A DNA stretch of 64,000 nucleotides from Poindextera sp035604135. GTDB lineage: Bacteria > Pseudomonadota > Alphaproteobacteria > Caulobacterales > Caulobacteraceae. Positions 1 through 9,608 of this stretch are shown here, piece after piece (the first letter of the stretch is position 1; the number at the start of each line of letters is the position of its first letter). The translations under genes and the position numbers were made by a program. The stretch covers positions 119,436 to 183,435 of the forward strand of contig DATNJB010000006.1 of assembly GCA_035604135.1 (NCBI GenBank). The letters are read 5' to 3'. A model generated the notes under the pieces. That model was not told the DNA's origin, ran no database searches, and saw only the letters and a list, made by a program, of their open reading frames with translations.

Positions 1-783
1 GAAGGCCGTGGCGGCCAAGGCCGTAGCCAGGATGACGGCGCAGATCACCAGCAGCCAGAGGATCTGGGTCACCGAGACCTCGCTCCAGATGCCCTGCACG
101 ACCGCGCTCGAGAAAGCGCCGTAGACGACGAGCAGGATGGAGCTGCGGTCGACCCAGCCGACTAGGCGGCCATGGCGTTGCATCCAGTCGGCGATCCAGA
201 TGCGCGCGATCTGGCCGGCGATGAACGGGACGAGCAGCTGCAGCACGATGGCTTCCGCTTCCTCGAGCGGCGATCCCGCGCCGTGGGTCCGCAACAGGAG
301 GGTGGCGAGCAGCGGGGTGGCGACAATGCCGATGAGGTTCGACGCCGAGGCGGCGCAGACGGCGGCGGCGACATTGCCGCGGGCGACCGAGGTGAAGGCG
401 ATCGACGACTGCACGGTCGAGGGCAGGCAGCAAAGGAAGACGACGCCGGTCGAAAGCGTTGCGGGCAGGATCGCCGACGGCAGCCGGGCGGCGATCAGCC
501 CAAGCACGGGGAAGAGGACGAAGGTCGCGGCGACGATGACCAGATGCAGCCGCCAATGCACGATGCCGGCGACCACCGCCGCCCGCGATAGCTTGGCGCC
601 GTGCAGGAAGAACAGGAGCGCGATGGCGGCCTTGGTGAGGAGGCTGAAATCGACCGCCGCCTGCCCGCGCACCGGCAGCACCGTCGCCAGCGCCACCATG
701 GCCAGGATCAGGAGAACGTAGCGATCGGGCGCGAGGGACTTCAGCCACCCCAGCCTGGGCCGGGCGACGACGTCGTCCTTCAC
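1..783 (-). CDS. Bile acid:sodium symporter-like (SBF) transporter, 3' end cut by window edge
   Basis: Partial gene: 261 codons are visible and the family is usually about 330 residues, so the C-terminus lies off the left edge. The product is very hydrophobic, with many membrane helices. Signature stretches are VFLCCLPSTVQSSIAFTS and NVAAAVCAASASNLIG, typical of the SBF-like (YfeH/SLC10A7) branch of sodium-coupled transporters. The start is GTG at 783, chosen because it overlaps the purF stop by four bases (GTGA), as at the two upstream junctions of the same operon. Substrate is unknown; members move organic anions with Na+ across the inner membrane. The family is fairly sure, the substrate is not. 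Confidence 0.8.
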   Translation of the reverse strand, partial: MKDDVVARPRLGWLKSLAPDRYVLLILAMVALATVLPVRGQAAVDFSLLTKAAIALLFFLHGAKLSRAAVVAGIVHWRLHLVIVAATFVLFPVLGLIAARLPSAILPATLSTGVVFLCCLPSTVQSSIAFTSVARGNVAAAVCAASASNLIGIVATPLLATLLLRTHGAGSPLEEAEAIVLQLLVPFIAGQIARIWIADWMQRHGRLVGWVDRSSILLVVYGAFSSAVVQGIWSEVSVTQILWLLVICAVILATALAATAF

Positions 784-2252
784 GCGTCGACCAGGAACGA
801 CAGCTGGCGCTCGCTCGGCTCGTTCAGCCCCTCGGTCCGCTCGCGGTCGAGCAGGCGGGTGGGGTACTCGCCGGTGAAGTAGTGGTCCGTGAACTGCGGC
901 CGGTCGGGATCGCGCGGCCCGGCCCCCATCGCCCAGTAGAGGCCTTCCACCGTGAGGAACGCCAGGCTGTCCACCTCGAGGAACCGCGCCATCTCCTCGA
1001 GCGACCGCGTGGCGGCGAGCAGCTTGTCGCGCTCCGGCATGTCGATGCCATAGAAGTCCGGGTACTTGATCGGCGGCGAGGCCGAGCGCCAGTGAACCTC
1101 CTTGGCGCCTGCCGCGCGCACCATGCGCACAATCTTCACCGAAGTCGTGCCCCGCACGATCGAGTCGTCGATCAGGATCACCCGCTTGCCCTCGAGCACG
1201 GCGCGGTTGGGGTTGTACTTGCGGCCAACGCCGATCTCGCGGATGCCCTGCGTGGGTTGGATGAAGGTCCGCCCGACGTGGTGGTTGCGGATGATGCCCA
1301 TCTCGTAGGGCAGGGCGGTCTCCTGAGAGAAACCGATCGCGGCGGGGACGCTGGAGTCGGGCACGGGCACCACGACGTCGCCCTGGACGGCGCTCTCCTG
1401 CGCCAGCCGCTGGCCCATGCGCTTGCGCACTTCATAGACCGAGCGGCCATTCACGACCGAGTCCGGCATGGCGAAGTAGACGTACTCGAACACGCAGGGG
1501 CGCGCGCGCGCGGCGGGGAAGGGGCGGAAGCTTTCGATACCGTCGTCCGAGATGACCACGATCTCGCCATGCTCGACGTCGCGGACAAAGCGCGCGCCGG
1601 TCATGTCGAGCGCGCGGGTCTCCGATGCGAGCACCGGGTGGCCGTCGAGGTCGCCCAGCACCAGCGGACGGATGCCGAGCGGGTCACGCACGCCAATCAG
1701 CTTCTTGTTGGTGAGCGCGATCAACGCATAGCCGCCCTCGATCTGCCTCAGGGCGTCGATCAGCCGGTCCACCATCTTGGCTTTGCGCGACTGGGCGATG
1801 AGGTGGAGGATGACCTCGGAGTCCGACGTCGACTGGAAGATCGCGCCTTCGGAGACCAGCCGCTCGCGCAGCGACAAGAAGTTGGTCAGGTTGCCGTTGT
1901 GCGCGATCGCGACGCCGCCGGCCTCGAGGTCGGCGAACATCGGCTGCACGTTGCGCACGACGCTGCCGCCGGTCGTGGAGTAGCGGGTGTGGCCTATCGC
2001 CCGCGCGCCCGGCAGCCGCGTCACCACGTCGCCGTCGCCAAAAGCGTCGGAGACGTGCCCGATGTGCTTTTCGTAGTGGAACCGCTGGCCGTCGAAGGTC
2101 GCGATCCCGCAGGCCTCCTCGCCGCGGTGCTGCAGGGCGAGAAGTCCGACCGCGGTGACGGCGGCGGCGTCGGGGACGCCGAATGCGCCATACACGCCGC
2201 ACTCCAGGCGTAGCCGATCGTCATCCCGATCGATGGAGGGTTTCTTGCTCAC
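780..2252 (-). CDS. purF: Amidophosphoribosyltransferase (PurF)
   Basis: First committed step of purine synthesis: PRPP plus glutamine gives phosphoribosylamine. 490 residues. The N-terminal nucleophile is Cys18 in ECGVYG, so a 17-residue propeptide should be removed. The glutaminase (Ntn) domain spans roughly residues 18-250. The phosphoribosyltransferase domain carries the PRPP loop VILIDDSIVRGTTS. The C-terminal regions where Bacillus-type enzymes carry Fe-S ligand cysteines read PDFYGID and FTDHYFTGEYPT, without Cys, so a cluster is unlikely. The start is GTG, in a GTGA overlap with the cvpA stop; the stop overlaps the next transporter gene in the same way. Confidence 0.97.
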   Translation of the reverse strand: MSKKPSIDRDDDRLRLECGVYGAFGVPDAAAVTAVGLLALQHRGEEACGIATFDGQRFHYEKHIGHVSDAFGDGDVVTRLPGARAIGHTRYSTTGGSVVRNVQPMFADLEAGGVAIAHNGNLTNFLSLRERLVSEGAIFQSTSDSEVILHLIAQSRKAKMVDRLIDALRQIEGGYALIALTNKKLIGVRDPLGIRPLVLGDLDGHPVLASETRALDMTGARFVRDVEHGEIVVISDDGIESFRPFPAARARPCVFEYVYFAMPDSVVNGRSVYEVRKRMGQRLAQESAVQGDVVVPVPDSSVPAAIGFSQETALPYEMGIIRNHHVGRTFIQPTQGIREIGVGRKYNPNRAVLEGKRVILIDDSIVRGTTSVKIVRMVRAAGAKEVHWRSASPPIKYPDFYGIDMPERDKLLAATRSLEEMARFLEVDSLAFLTVEGLYWAMGAGPRDPDRPQFTDHYFTGEYPTRLLDRERTEGLNEPSERQLSFLVDA

Positions 2253-2869
2253 CGTGATTTGCCCGCCGTCTCGTCGATTCCCCGCTCGGCCTGGGTATCA
2301 TAGCTGCTTTGTCCGGATTGTTCGCTATCGGAGCTTTCGCTCTGCGATCGAACGGCGTTTGCGAGCGCCGGCGTGATGCGGCCAGCCAGCGCCGAGCCCT
2401 TGGGCGCCAATGCTCGGAGGGCATCAGCGCAGCCGCGAGCGAGGGGATAGAGGCGGGCCTGGGCGATCCAGGCCGGCGTGCCGCTGGGCGGCGGCGCGAG
2501 GTTGAAGGCCAAGTAGAACACTCCAAGCACGACCAGGCCCCTCACGAGGCCAAATCCAGCGCCCATCACCCGGTCGAGGGCGCCCAGCGCGCGGATGTTG
2601 TGCACGCTCCGCATCAGGCCGGCGGCCAACACCCGGATCGCAATATAGGAAGCGAGGAAAACGATCACGAGGGCGACCGCCGTGGCCGCCCAGGCCGGGT
2701 GCACGGCCGCCCGTGCGATCGGCCCAGTCAGGCGAAGGGCAAAGATGGCGATGACCACCGCCGCCACGAACGCGAACACGGTCGCGACCTCGCGCAGCGC
2801 ACCGCGCACGAACCCCACCAGGATCGAGACGCCGAGGATCAGGAGAGCAATGATGTCGAACGGGGTCAC
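2249..2869 (-). CDS. cvpA: CvpA family inner-membrane protein
   Basis: 206 residues beginning TPFDIIALLILGVSILVGFVRG, the standard CvpA opening, with about four predicted membrane helices and a hydrophilic Ser/Gln-rich C-terminal tail (roughly residues 165-206). CvpA was first described for colicin V production; its physiological role is unclear but it is commonly next to purF, as here. The GTG start at 2869 is chosen because it forms a GTGA overlap with the radA stop; the open frame runs further upstream but lies inside radA and shows no family similarity there. It is co-transcribed with radA and purF. Confidence 0.9.
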   Translation of the reverse strand: MTPFDIIALLILGVSILVGFVRGALREVATVFAFVAAVVIAIFALRLTGPIARAAVHPAWAATAVALVIVFLASYIAIRVLAAGLMRSVHNIRALGALDRVMGAGFGLVRGLVVLGVFYLAFNLAPPPSGTPAWIAQARLYPLARGCADALRALAPKGSALAGRITPALANAVRSQSESSDSEQSGQSSYDTQAERGIDETAGKSR

Positions 2870-4233
2870 ACCCAGTCGTCCTCGCCGATCCGCTTCACCG
2901 CGTCGGCAAGCCGCCCGACGCCAGTGACCGAGACCGGGCCGCCCTCGGCGGCGGCCAGCGGCGCGAGCGCCCGGTGGAAGCCCAGCTTGGCCGCTTCCTT
3001 CAGCCGGATGTCGCCGCGGCTCACCATCCGCACCTCGCCGGAAAGGCTGACCTCCCCGAACACGACGCAGTCCTGCGGCAGAGCGACCTCCAAAGCCGAA
3101 GACACAAGCGCCGCCGCCGCAGCCAGGTCCGCCGCGGGTTCGCTGATGCGCAAGCCCCCCGCAACGTTCAAGTAGACGTCGCGGCCGGCAAACCCGATGC
3201 CGCAACGCGCCTCGAGCACGGCGAGCAGCATGGCAAGCCGCCCCTGGTCCCAGCCGACCACCGCCCGCCGTGGCGTCCCGTAGGCCGACGGCGCGACCAG
3301 CGCCTGGAACTCCACCAGCACTGGCCTGGAGCCCTCGACCCCGGCGAACACCGCCGCCCCGGCCGCCCGCTCGCCGCCTTCATTCAGGAAAAGGGCCGAG
3401 GGGTTCTTCACCTCCCGCAGCCCTGCGTCGCCCATCTCGAAGACGCCGATCTCGTCGACGGCCCCGAAGCGGTTCTTGCCGGCGCGCAGGATGCGGAACG
3501 GGTAGCCGCGCTCGCCCTCGAGGCTGAGCACCGCATCGACCATGTGTTCGACCACCTTCGGCCCGGCGATCTGGCCGTCCTTGGTGACGTGTCCGACCAG
3601 CAGCATGCTGACGCCGCGCGCCTTGGCCAGCCGCACCAGCTCGGCCACCGCCGCGCGCACCTGCGTGACCGAGCCTGGTCCGGCCTCGTGCATGTCGCTC
3701 CACAATGTCTGGATGGAGTCGACAACCACCAGATCGAACCGCTCGCGCTTCAGGCCGTCGATGATGACGCGCACCGCCGTTTCGGCGGCGAGTTTCACGC
3801 CCGATTGCGCCAGGCCCATGCGCGTCGCCCTGGCGCGGACCTGCTCGACCGCCTCCTCGCCGGAGATGTAGGCGCAAGCTGCGCCCCTCAGCGCCGCCTC
3901 GCCCACGACCTGCAGCAGCAACGTCGACTTGCCGACGCCGGGATCGCCGCCGACCAGCACGGCTGAGCCCCTGGCCACGCCGCCGCCGCACACGCGGTCG
4001 AACTCCGCGATACCGGTCTCGATTCGCGCGGGGGCGGGGCTCGCGCCCTCCAGTCCCTCGAAGGCCAGCCCGCGCACTTTCGACGAGCGCGCCGGCGCGA
4101 GCGCGCCGGGCGGCCGGCTCTGAATCTCCTCGACCAGCGTGTTCCAGGCCTCGCACGCGGGACATTGGCCGGCCCATTTCGACTGGACCGCACCGCAGGC
4201 CTGACAGACGTAGACCGCGCCGTCGCGCGCCAT
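2866..4233 (-). CDS. radA: DNA repair protein RadA (Sms)
   Basis: 455 residues, the normal length. RadA is a RecA-like, DnaB-related ATPase that drives branch migration in recombinational repair. Domains in order: a four-cysteine zinc finger at C10, C13, C24 and C27; a RecA-type ATPase with Walker A GGDPGVGKST near residue 92; the diagnostic KNRFG motif (KNRFGAVDEIG); and a C-terminal Lon-protease-like domain (GGLRISEPAADLA). It is the first gene of the minus-strand run radA-cvpA-purF-transporter and divergent from the Yip1 gene across about 140 bp. Confidence 0.97.
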   Translation of the reverse strand: MARDGAVYVCQACGAVQSKWAGQCPACEAWNTLVEEIQSRPPGALAPARSSKVRGLAFEGLEGASPAPARIETGIAEFDRVCGGGVARGSAVLVGGDPGVGKSTLLLQVVGEAALRGAACAYISGEEAVEQVRARATRMGLAQSGVKLAAETAVRVIIDGLKRERFDLVVVDSIQTLWSDMHEAGPGSVTQVRAAVAELVRLAKARGVSMLLVGHVTKDGQIAGPKVVEHMVDAVLSLEGERGYPFRILRAGKNRFGAVDEIGVFEMGDAGLREVKNPSALFLNEGGERAAGAAVFAGVEGSRPVLVEFQALVAPSAYGTPRRAVVGWDQGRLAMLLAVLEARCGIGFAGRDVYLNVAGGLRISEPAADLAAAAALVSSALEVALPQDCVVFGEVSLSGEVRMVSRGDIRLKEAAKLGFHRALAPLAAAEGGPVSVTGVGRLADAVKRIGEDDWV

Positions 4234-4311
4234 GGGACCTCTTCAACGCTCAGACGCCACTCTGTGGCGAGTCGGCCGCCGCGCCGTCACCCGCTCGCGC
4301 AAAGAAGTGCG

Positions 4312-4340
4312 TTACGGCTGCGCAATAACCGGGCTATGCT
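4312..4340 (+). promoter_or_regulatory. Candidate promoter of the Yip1-family gene
   Basis: Seen by eye: TTACGG at 4312-4317, 17 bases, then TATGCT at 4335-4340, a reasonable alphaproteobacterial -35/-10 pair. A ten-base palindrome CCCCTAGGGG follows at 4342-4351, around the expected start of transcription. GGGAG at 4361-4365 is a good ribosome site seven bases before the ATG at 4373. No experimental support. Confidence 0.35.
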
Positions 4341-4372
4341 GCCCCTAGGGGAGTTATTCGGGGAGACCAAGC

Positions 4373-5602
4373 ATGACCGATACGAATCCGGCGCCAGTGG
4401 CGGCGCCGTCGACGGCCTCAATCATCTCGCGTGTCCAAGGCATCCTGCTGACGCCAAAGGCCGAATGGGACAAGATCGAGCCCGAGGCGGCGACCACGCA
4501 GGGCCTCTACATGGGCTACGCCGGCATCCTGGCGGCGATCCCGGCGATCGCCCAGATCATCGGCGGGCTATGGCCGATCTGCGTTCTCGGCATCTGCATC
4601 CACCGCAACCTGATCGCCGTCGTCGTCGGTGCGATCGTCTTCTACATCCTGAGCCTGGTCGGCGTGTTCGTCATCGCGCTCATCATCGATGAGCTGGCGC
4701 CCAGCTTCGGGGGCACGAAGAGCCGCATCCAGGCGCTGAAGTTGGTCATCTACGCGTGGACCGCCGCCTGGCTTGCCGGGATCTTCGCGGTCGTGCCTTT
4801 CCTCGGGATTCTCGGGATCGTCGGCCTCTACAGCTTCTACCTTCTCTATCTCGGCGTGCCGAAGATGATGAAGGCGCCCGAGGACAAGGCGCTCGGCTAC
4901 ACCGCCGTCAGCATCATTCTGGGCATCATCGTGTATTTCGTGGTGGGCGCTGTGGCCGCCGCGGTCATCGGCGGCGCCGCGATGTTCGGCGCCTCGACCG
5001 TTGCATCGGTCAATCCGGGCTCGGTGACCGGCACGGTGCAGGTGGGCAATGCCTCGCTCAACCTCGCGCAGCTGAGCCAGGCCGCCCAACAGGCCGAGGC
5101 GGCCGGCAAGGCGGTGCAGGCGCAGGCGAACGGGCAACCGGCGCCAGCCGGCAGCGTCCAAGCCCTTCCGGCCGACGCGCTGAAGGCCATGTTGCCGCAG
5201 AGCCTGCCCGCCGGCTTCGCCCGCACGGAAGTGTCGGCGACGAGCGGCGGGGCCGCTGGCATGTCGGGATCGAACGCCGAAGGCGTCTACACCCGCGGCG
5301 ACGGGCGGATCACGCTGGAGGTCACGGACATGGCCGCCATGGGGGCGCTCGCCTCCATGGCGACCGCGTTCAACGTGCAGTCCGACCGCGAAACCGCGAC
5401 CGGCTACGACAAGGTCACCAACGTCAACGGCCGCATGACGGAGGAGGAGTTCGACAACCAGGGCAAGAGCGGCAAGTATTCCGTGCTGGTCGGGAACCGT
5501 TTCGTCGTCGACGCCGAGGGGTCGGGCGTTGGAATCGACGACCTCAAGGCGGCGGTCGCCTCGATCGACCTCAACCACCTGCAAAGCCTCGGGCACGCCT
5601 GA
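4373..5602 (+). CDS. Yip1-family integral membrane protein with C-terminal soluble domain
   Basis: 409 residues. The first ~200 residues hold about five membrane helices and match the Yip1 domain style (LTPKAEWDKIEPE, then a hydrophobic core with GVPKMMKAPEDKA). The C-terminal half is hydrophilic: an Ala/Gln-rich linker (about residues 225-265) and a compact region with LPAGFARTEVSA and YSVLVGNRFVVDAEG. Function is unknown; bacterial Yip1 proteins are poorly studied. It stands alone on the plus strand, and its TGA stop directly abuts the dnaB stop, leaving no intergenic terminator. The family assignment is reasonably sure; nothing indicates a role. Confidence 0.75.
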   Translation: MTDTNPAPVAAPSTASIISRVQGILLTPKAEWDKIEPEAATTQGLYMGYAGILAAIPAIAQIIGGLWPICVLGICIHRNLIAVVVGAIVFYILSLVGVFVIALIIDELAPSFGGTKSRIQALKLVIYAWTAAWLAGIFAVVPFLGILGIVGLYSFYLLYLGVPKMMKAPEDKALGYTAVSIILGIIVYFVVGAVAAAVIGGAAMFGASTVASVNPGSVTGTVQVGNASLNLAQLSQAAQQAEAAGKAVQAQANGQPAPAGSVQALPADALKAMLPQSLPAGFARTEVSATSGGAAGMSGSNAEGVYTRGDGRITLEVTDMAAMGALASMATAFNVQSDRETATGYDKVTNVNGRMTEEEFDNQGKSGKYSVLVGNRFVVDAEGSGVGIDDLKAAVASIDLNHLQSLGHA

Positions 5603-7093
<1,491 letters not shown>

Positions 7094-7148
7094 CGTTAGT
7101 TAACCATAGACCTCGCGTGACCCCGTGCTACCGCGCGCGAAGGTCGTG

Positions 7149-7168
7149 CACAGAAAATTCTTTCTGTG
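7149..7168. repeat. Perfect inverted repeat between rplI and dnaB
   Basis: CACAGAAA (7149-7156) and TTTCTGTG (7161-7168) form eight-base arms around a four-base spacer, in an AT-richer patch. It lies about 20 bases past the rplI stop and about 55 upstream of the dnaB start. It has neither a GC-rich stem nor a following T tract, so it is a poor intrinsic terminator; an operator for dnaB or an mRNA 3' hairpin for rplI are both possible. Confidence 0.5.
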
Positions 7169-7190
7169 GATGAGCCTGCGAGGTTCGCCG

Positions 7191-7781
7191 CTAGGCTTCT
7201 TCCGGCTCGCGGTCCTCGACCAGCTTGCCCGCGCCGCCTTCCAGCAGATCAGCCTGCGCCTCGGCGCCTAGCCTGACGTCTTCCTCGAACTGGGCGGTGA
7301 TCACGTTTTCACCACGCGCCTGGCGTTCGGCCTCGTCGGGGCTGCGAGCGATGTTGACGCTGATCGTCACCAGCACTTCCGGGTGCAATCTGACCCTGAC
7401 CTGATGGACGCCGAGCGTCTTCAGCGGCTTGTCGAGGACAACCATCGCCCGATCGATCGCGCCGCCTTTGCCGTTCACCGCCTCGGCGACATCGCGCCCG
7501 GAGACCGAGCCGTAGAGGTGGCCGCTCTCGCCGGCCTGGCGGATCAGCACGTATTGAGAGCCGTCGAGCTTGTCGCCCGACTTGGTCGCCGCTTCGCGCG
7601 CTTGGGCATTGCGCGCCTCGATCTCGACCCGCTGGCCTTCGAACACCTTGAGGTTGGCGTCGGTGGCGCGGAGGGCCTTGGACTTGGGCAGCAGGAAGTT
7701 GCGGGCAAATCCGTCACGCACCGTGACGACGTCGCCGAGGCCGCCGAGGCGCTCGACCCGCTCGAGCAGGATGACCTTCAT
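7191..7781 (-). CDS. rplI: 50S ribosomal protein L9
   Basis: 196 residues. The N-terminal rRNA-binding domain begins MKVILLERVERLGGLGDVVTV and contains GFARNFLLPKSKA. The C-terminal domain includes HLYGSVSGRDVAEAV. The protein is about 45 residues longer than the E. coli form because of an acidic tail (RGENVITAQFEEDV onward to PEEA), common in alphaproteobacteria. It is the last gene of rpsF-rpsR-rplI; the gap to rpsR is only nine bases. Confidence 0.97.
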   Translation of the reverse strand: MKVILLERVERLGGLGDVVTVRDGFARNFLLPKSKALRATDANLKVFEGQRVEIEARNAQAREAATKSGDKLDGSQYVLIRQAGESGHLYGSVSGRDVAEAVNGKGGAIDRAMVVLDKPLKTLGVHQVRVRLHPEVLVTISVNIARSPDEAERQARGENVITAQFEEDVRLGAEAQADLLEGGAGKLVEDREPEEA

Positions 7782-7790
7782 GTCCTGAGC

Positions 7791-8063
7791 CTACTTCACG
7801 ACGTGGGGCAGGAGCGCCAGGAAACGCGCCCGCTTGATCGCGCGAGCAAGCTCGCGCTGCTTCTTGTTGGACACCGCGGTGATCCTGGAGGGAACGATCT
7901 TGCCGCGCTCGGAGATGTAGCGTTGCAACAGCTTGACGTCCTTGTAGTCGATCTTGGGCGCGTTGGCGCCTGAGAACGGGCACACCTTGCGGCGGCGGAA
8001 GAAGGGTCGGCGCGCGCCCCCGGCCGCGGCGGCAGGCGCTTCGATCACGGTTTCGTCGGTCAT
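7791..8063 (-). CDS. rpsR: 30S ribosomal protein S18
   Basis: 90 residues, normal length. Recognisable core: CPFSGANAPKIDYKDVKLLQRYISERGKI, followed by RITAVSNKKQRELARAIKRARF; it binds next to S6 on the platform of the small subunit. The N-terminus carries a short Ala-rich acidic extension before the basic RRPFFRRRK segment. Middle gene of the rpsF-rpsR-rplI operon, 12 bases after rpsF. Confidence 0.98.
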   Translation of the reverse strand: MTDETVIEAPAAAAGGARRPFFRRRKVCPFSGANAPKIDYKDVKLLQRYISERGKIVPSRITAVSNKKQRELARAIKRARFLALLPHVVK

Positions 8064-8075
8064 GACAGCGCCTCT

Positions 8076-8462
8076 CTAAGCCGTGATGTCTTCGAATTCG
8101 CGCGGGCGTTCGCGGCCCTCGCGCTCGCTGCGGTCGCGGTCGCGGCGAGCAAGCACCGGCGAGAGCTCGAGATCCAGCGCCTCGACGCGCACGGTGAGGA
8201 AGCGCAGCACGTCCTCGTTGATGGAGAGCTGGCGCTCCATCTCCTTCACCGCCGGCGCGGGCGCATCGATCGCCAACAGCGAGTAGTGGCCCTTGCGGTT
8301 CTTCTTGATGCGGTAGTTGAGGTTGCGCAGACCCCAGTACTCGATCTTGGCGATGTGGCCGCCCTGGGATTCGATGAGGGCCTTCAGCTCCTCATTCATC
8401 GCTTCGGCCTGCTGCGGCGAGATATCCTGCCGCGCAATGACCACGTGCTCGTAGAACGCCAT
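8076..8462 (-). CDS. rpsF: 30S ribosomal protein S6
   Basis: 128 residues. It begins MAFYEHVVIARQDISPQQAEAM and contains YWGLRNLNYRIKKNRKGHY, the S18-contacting part of the S6 fold. The tail is charged (RRDRDRSEREGRERPREFED), usual in alphaproteobacteria. First gene of the operon; an AAGGA ribosome site precedes the ATG. The promoter should lie in the 270-bp space shared with the divergent sulfurtransferase operon. Confidence 0.97.
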   Translation of the reverse strand: MAFYEHVVIARQDISPQQAEAMNEELKALIESQGGHIAKIEYWGLRNLNYRIKKNRKGHYSLLAIDAPAPAVKEMERQLSINEDVLRFLTVRVEALDLELSPVLARRDRDRSEREGRERPREFEDITA

Positions 8463-8732
8463 CTTGTCCTTCTTCCGCTAGAGCGGGCCGGCGGCGCCCG
8501 CCGCCAGCGGAAGCTTGGCGAGCGAACGATGGATCCCCGGTGCGGCTCTTTAGGGTGCGCCGCAGGGACCCAGGAAGGGCGCGCTGATAGGCGCAAACGG
8601 CGCGGAAGGCAAGGTCAACACGCGCCGGACCGGCAGGAGCGGGGAGACCGCGCGCCGGCGTGCGCTATAGTGCGGCCAGGCAAGCGAGATCGGCGGCCAG
8701 GAAGGCCGACGGAGCGACAGGGGAGCGCGCGG
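8463..8732. promoter_or_regulatory. Divergent intergenic region between rpsF and the sulfurtransferase operon
   Basis: 270 bases without a gene. On the plus strand the box GCTATAGT (TATAGT at 8666-8671) is a good -10 candidate for the downstream operon, though no clean -35 lies 17 bases before it. On the minus strand TTGACC (8618-8613) could be a -35 for rpsF, but the nearest TATCAG is 23 bases away, too far for a standard promoter. GGGGAG lies near the 8733 start codon. Confidence 0.35.
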
Positions 8733-9608
8733 ATGGATGCGTTCGACGGACGGGGACTGGTCTCGACCGCATGGCTCGCGGGGCGCCTGGCCGACGCCGA
8801 ACTGCGCGTCTTCGACGTCACGGTGCACCTGCGGCCAGCGACGCCGGGTCCCTACGCAATCGAGAGCGGCCGGGTCGACTACGAGGCGGCGCATGTGCCA
8901 GGCGCGGCCTTCCTCGATCTGCCCCGCGATCTCTCGGACGTCGACGCGCCGCTCCCCTTCACCATGCCGCCGGTCGAGCGGCTAGCGGTTGCGCTGGGCG
9001 CCGCCGGCGTCGGCCCTGGGACGCTGGTGGTCGCCTATTCAACGCCGTCGCCCATGTGGGCCGCGCGGCTCTGGTGGATGTTGCGCGCCTCGGGCTTCGA
9101 CAACGCCGCGGTGCTCGACGGCGGCTTCGAGAAGTGGAGGGCCGAGGGGCGTCCCGTCGAAGCCGGCGAGCGCCGGTATCCGCCAGCCGCGCTCCAGTTG
9201 ACCGCCCGACCGGGAGCGTGGGCCGACAAGGCCGCGGTGCTGGCCGCGATCGGCGACGGCGGCGTCTGCACGATTAACGCGCTCTCGCCCAGCGCCCACA
9301 GCGGCCAGGCGGCGACGAACTATGGCCGCAAGGGCCATATCGCGGGCAGCCGCAACGTGCCTTACGCAAGCCTCTTGAACCCTGACGGGACCTACCGCGA
9401 CGACGAGGCGCTGCGCGCCCAGTTCGAGCAGGTGGGCGCGCTGACGCGGCCGCGGGTGATCTGCTACTGCGGCGGCGGCATCTCGGCGACGATGGACGCT
9501 TTGGCGCTGACGCGTCTGGGCCACCCGGCCGTGGCGGTCTACGACGGCTCGATGTCGGAATGGAGCCGCGACCCGGAGATGCCGATGGAGGTCGGCGCCG
9601 AGCCATGA
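8733..9608 (+). CDS. sseA: Thiosulfate/3-mercaptopyruvate sulfurtransferase (two rhodanese domains)
   Basis: 291 residues, the usual length for a tandem rhodanese. Transfers sulfane sulfur from mercaptopyruvate or thiosulfate to an acceptor. The N-terminal inactive rhodanese domain (about residues 10-140) contains DYEAAHVPGAAFLD and VLDGGFEKW. The C-terminal active domain carries GHIAGSRNVPY and the catalytic loop CYCGGGISAT with Cys246. The loop CGGGIS fits neither textbook version exactly (CGSGV/IT for mercaptopyruvate, CRKGVT for thiosulfate), so donor preference is open. The first of two near-adjacent ATGs is used. Its stop overlaps the crotonase start (ATGA). Confidence 0.88.
   Translation: MDAFDGRGLVSTAWLAGRLADAELRVFDVTVHLRPATPGPYAIESGRVDYEAAHVPGAAFLDLPRDLSDVDAPLPFTMPPVERLAVALGAAGVGPGTLVVAYSTPSPMWAARLWWMLRASGFDNAAVLDGGFEKWRAEGRPVEAGERRYPPAALQLTARPGAWADKAAVLAAIGDGGVCTINALSPSAHSGQAATNYGRKGHIAGSRNVPYASLLNPDGTYRDDEALRAQFEQVGALTRPRVICYCGGGISATMDALALTRLGHPAVAVYDGSMSEWSRDPEMPMEVGAEP

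Noticed and set aside
4342..4351. CCCCTAGGGG palindrome as an operator
   Set aside because: Ten-base GC palindromes arise often at this composition; only noted as near the predicted transcript start.
7149..7168. Reading the CACAGAAA repeat as an intrinsic terminator of rplI
   Set aside because: AT-rich stem of only eight bases and no T tract in either direction.
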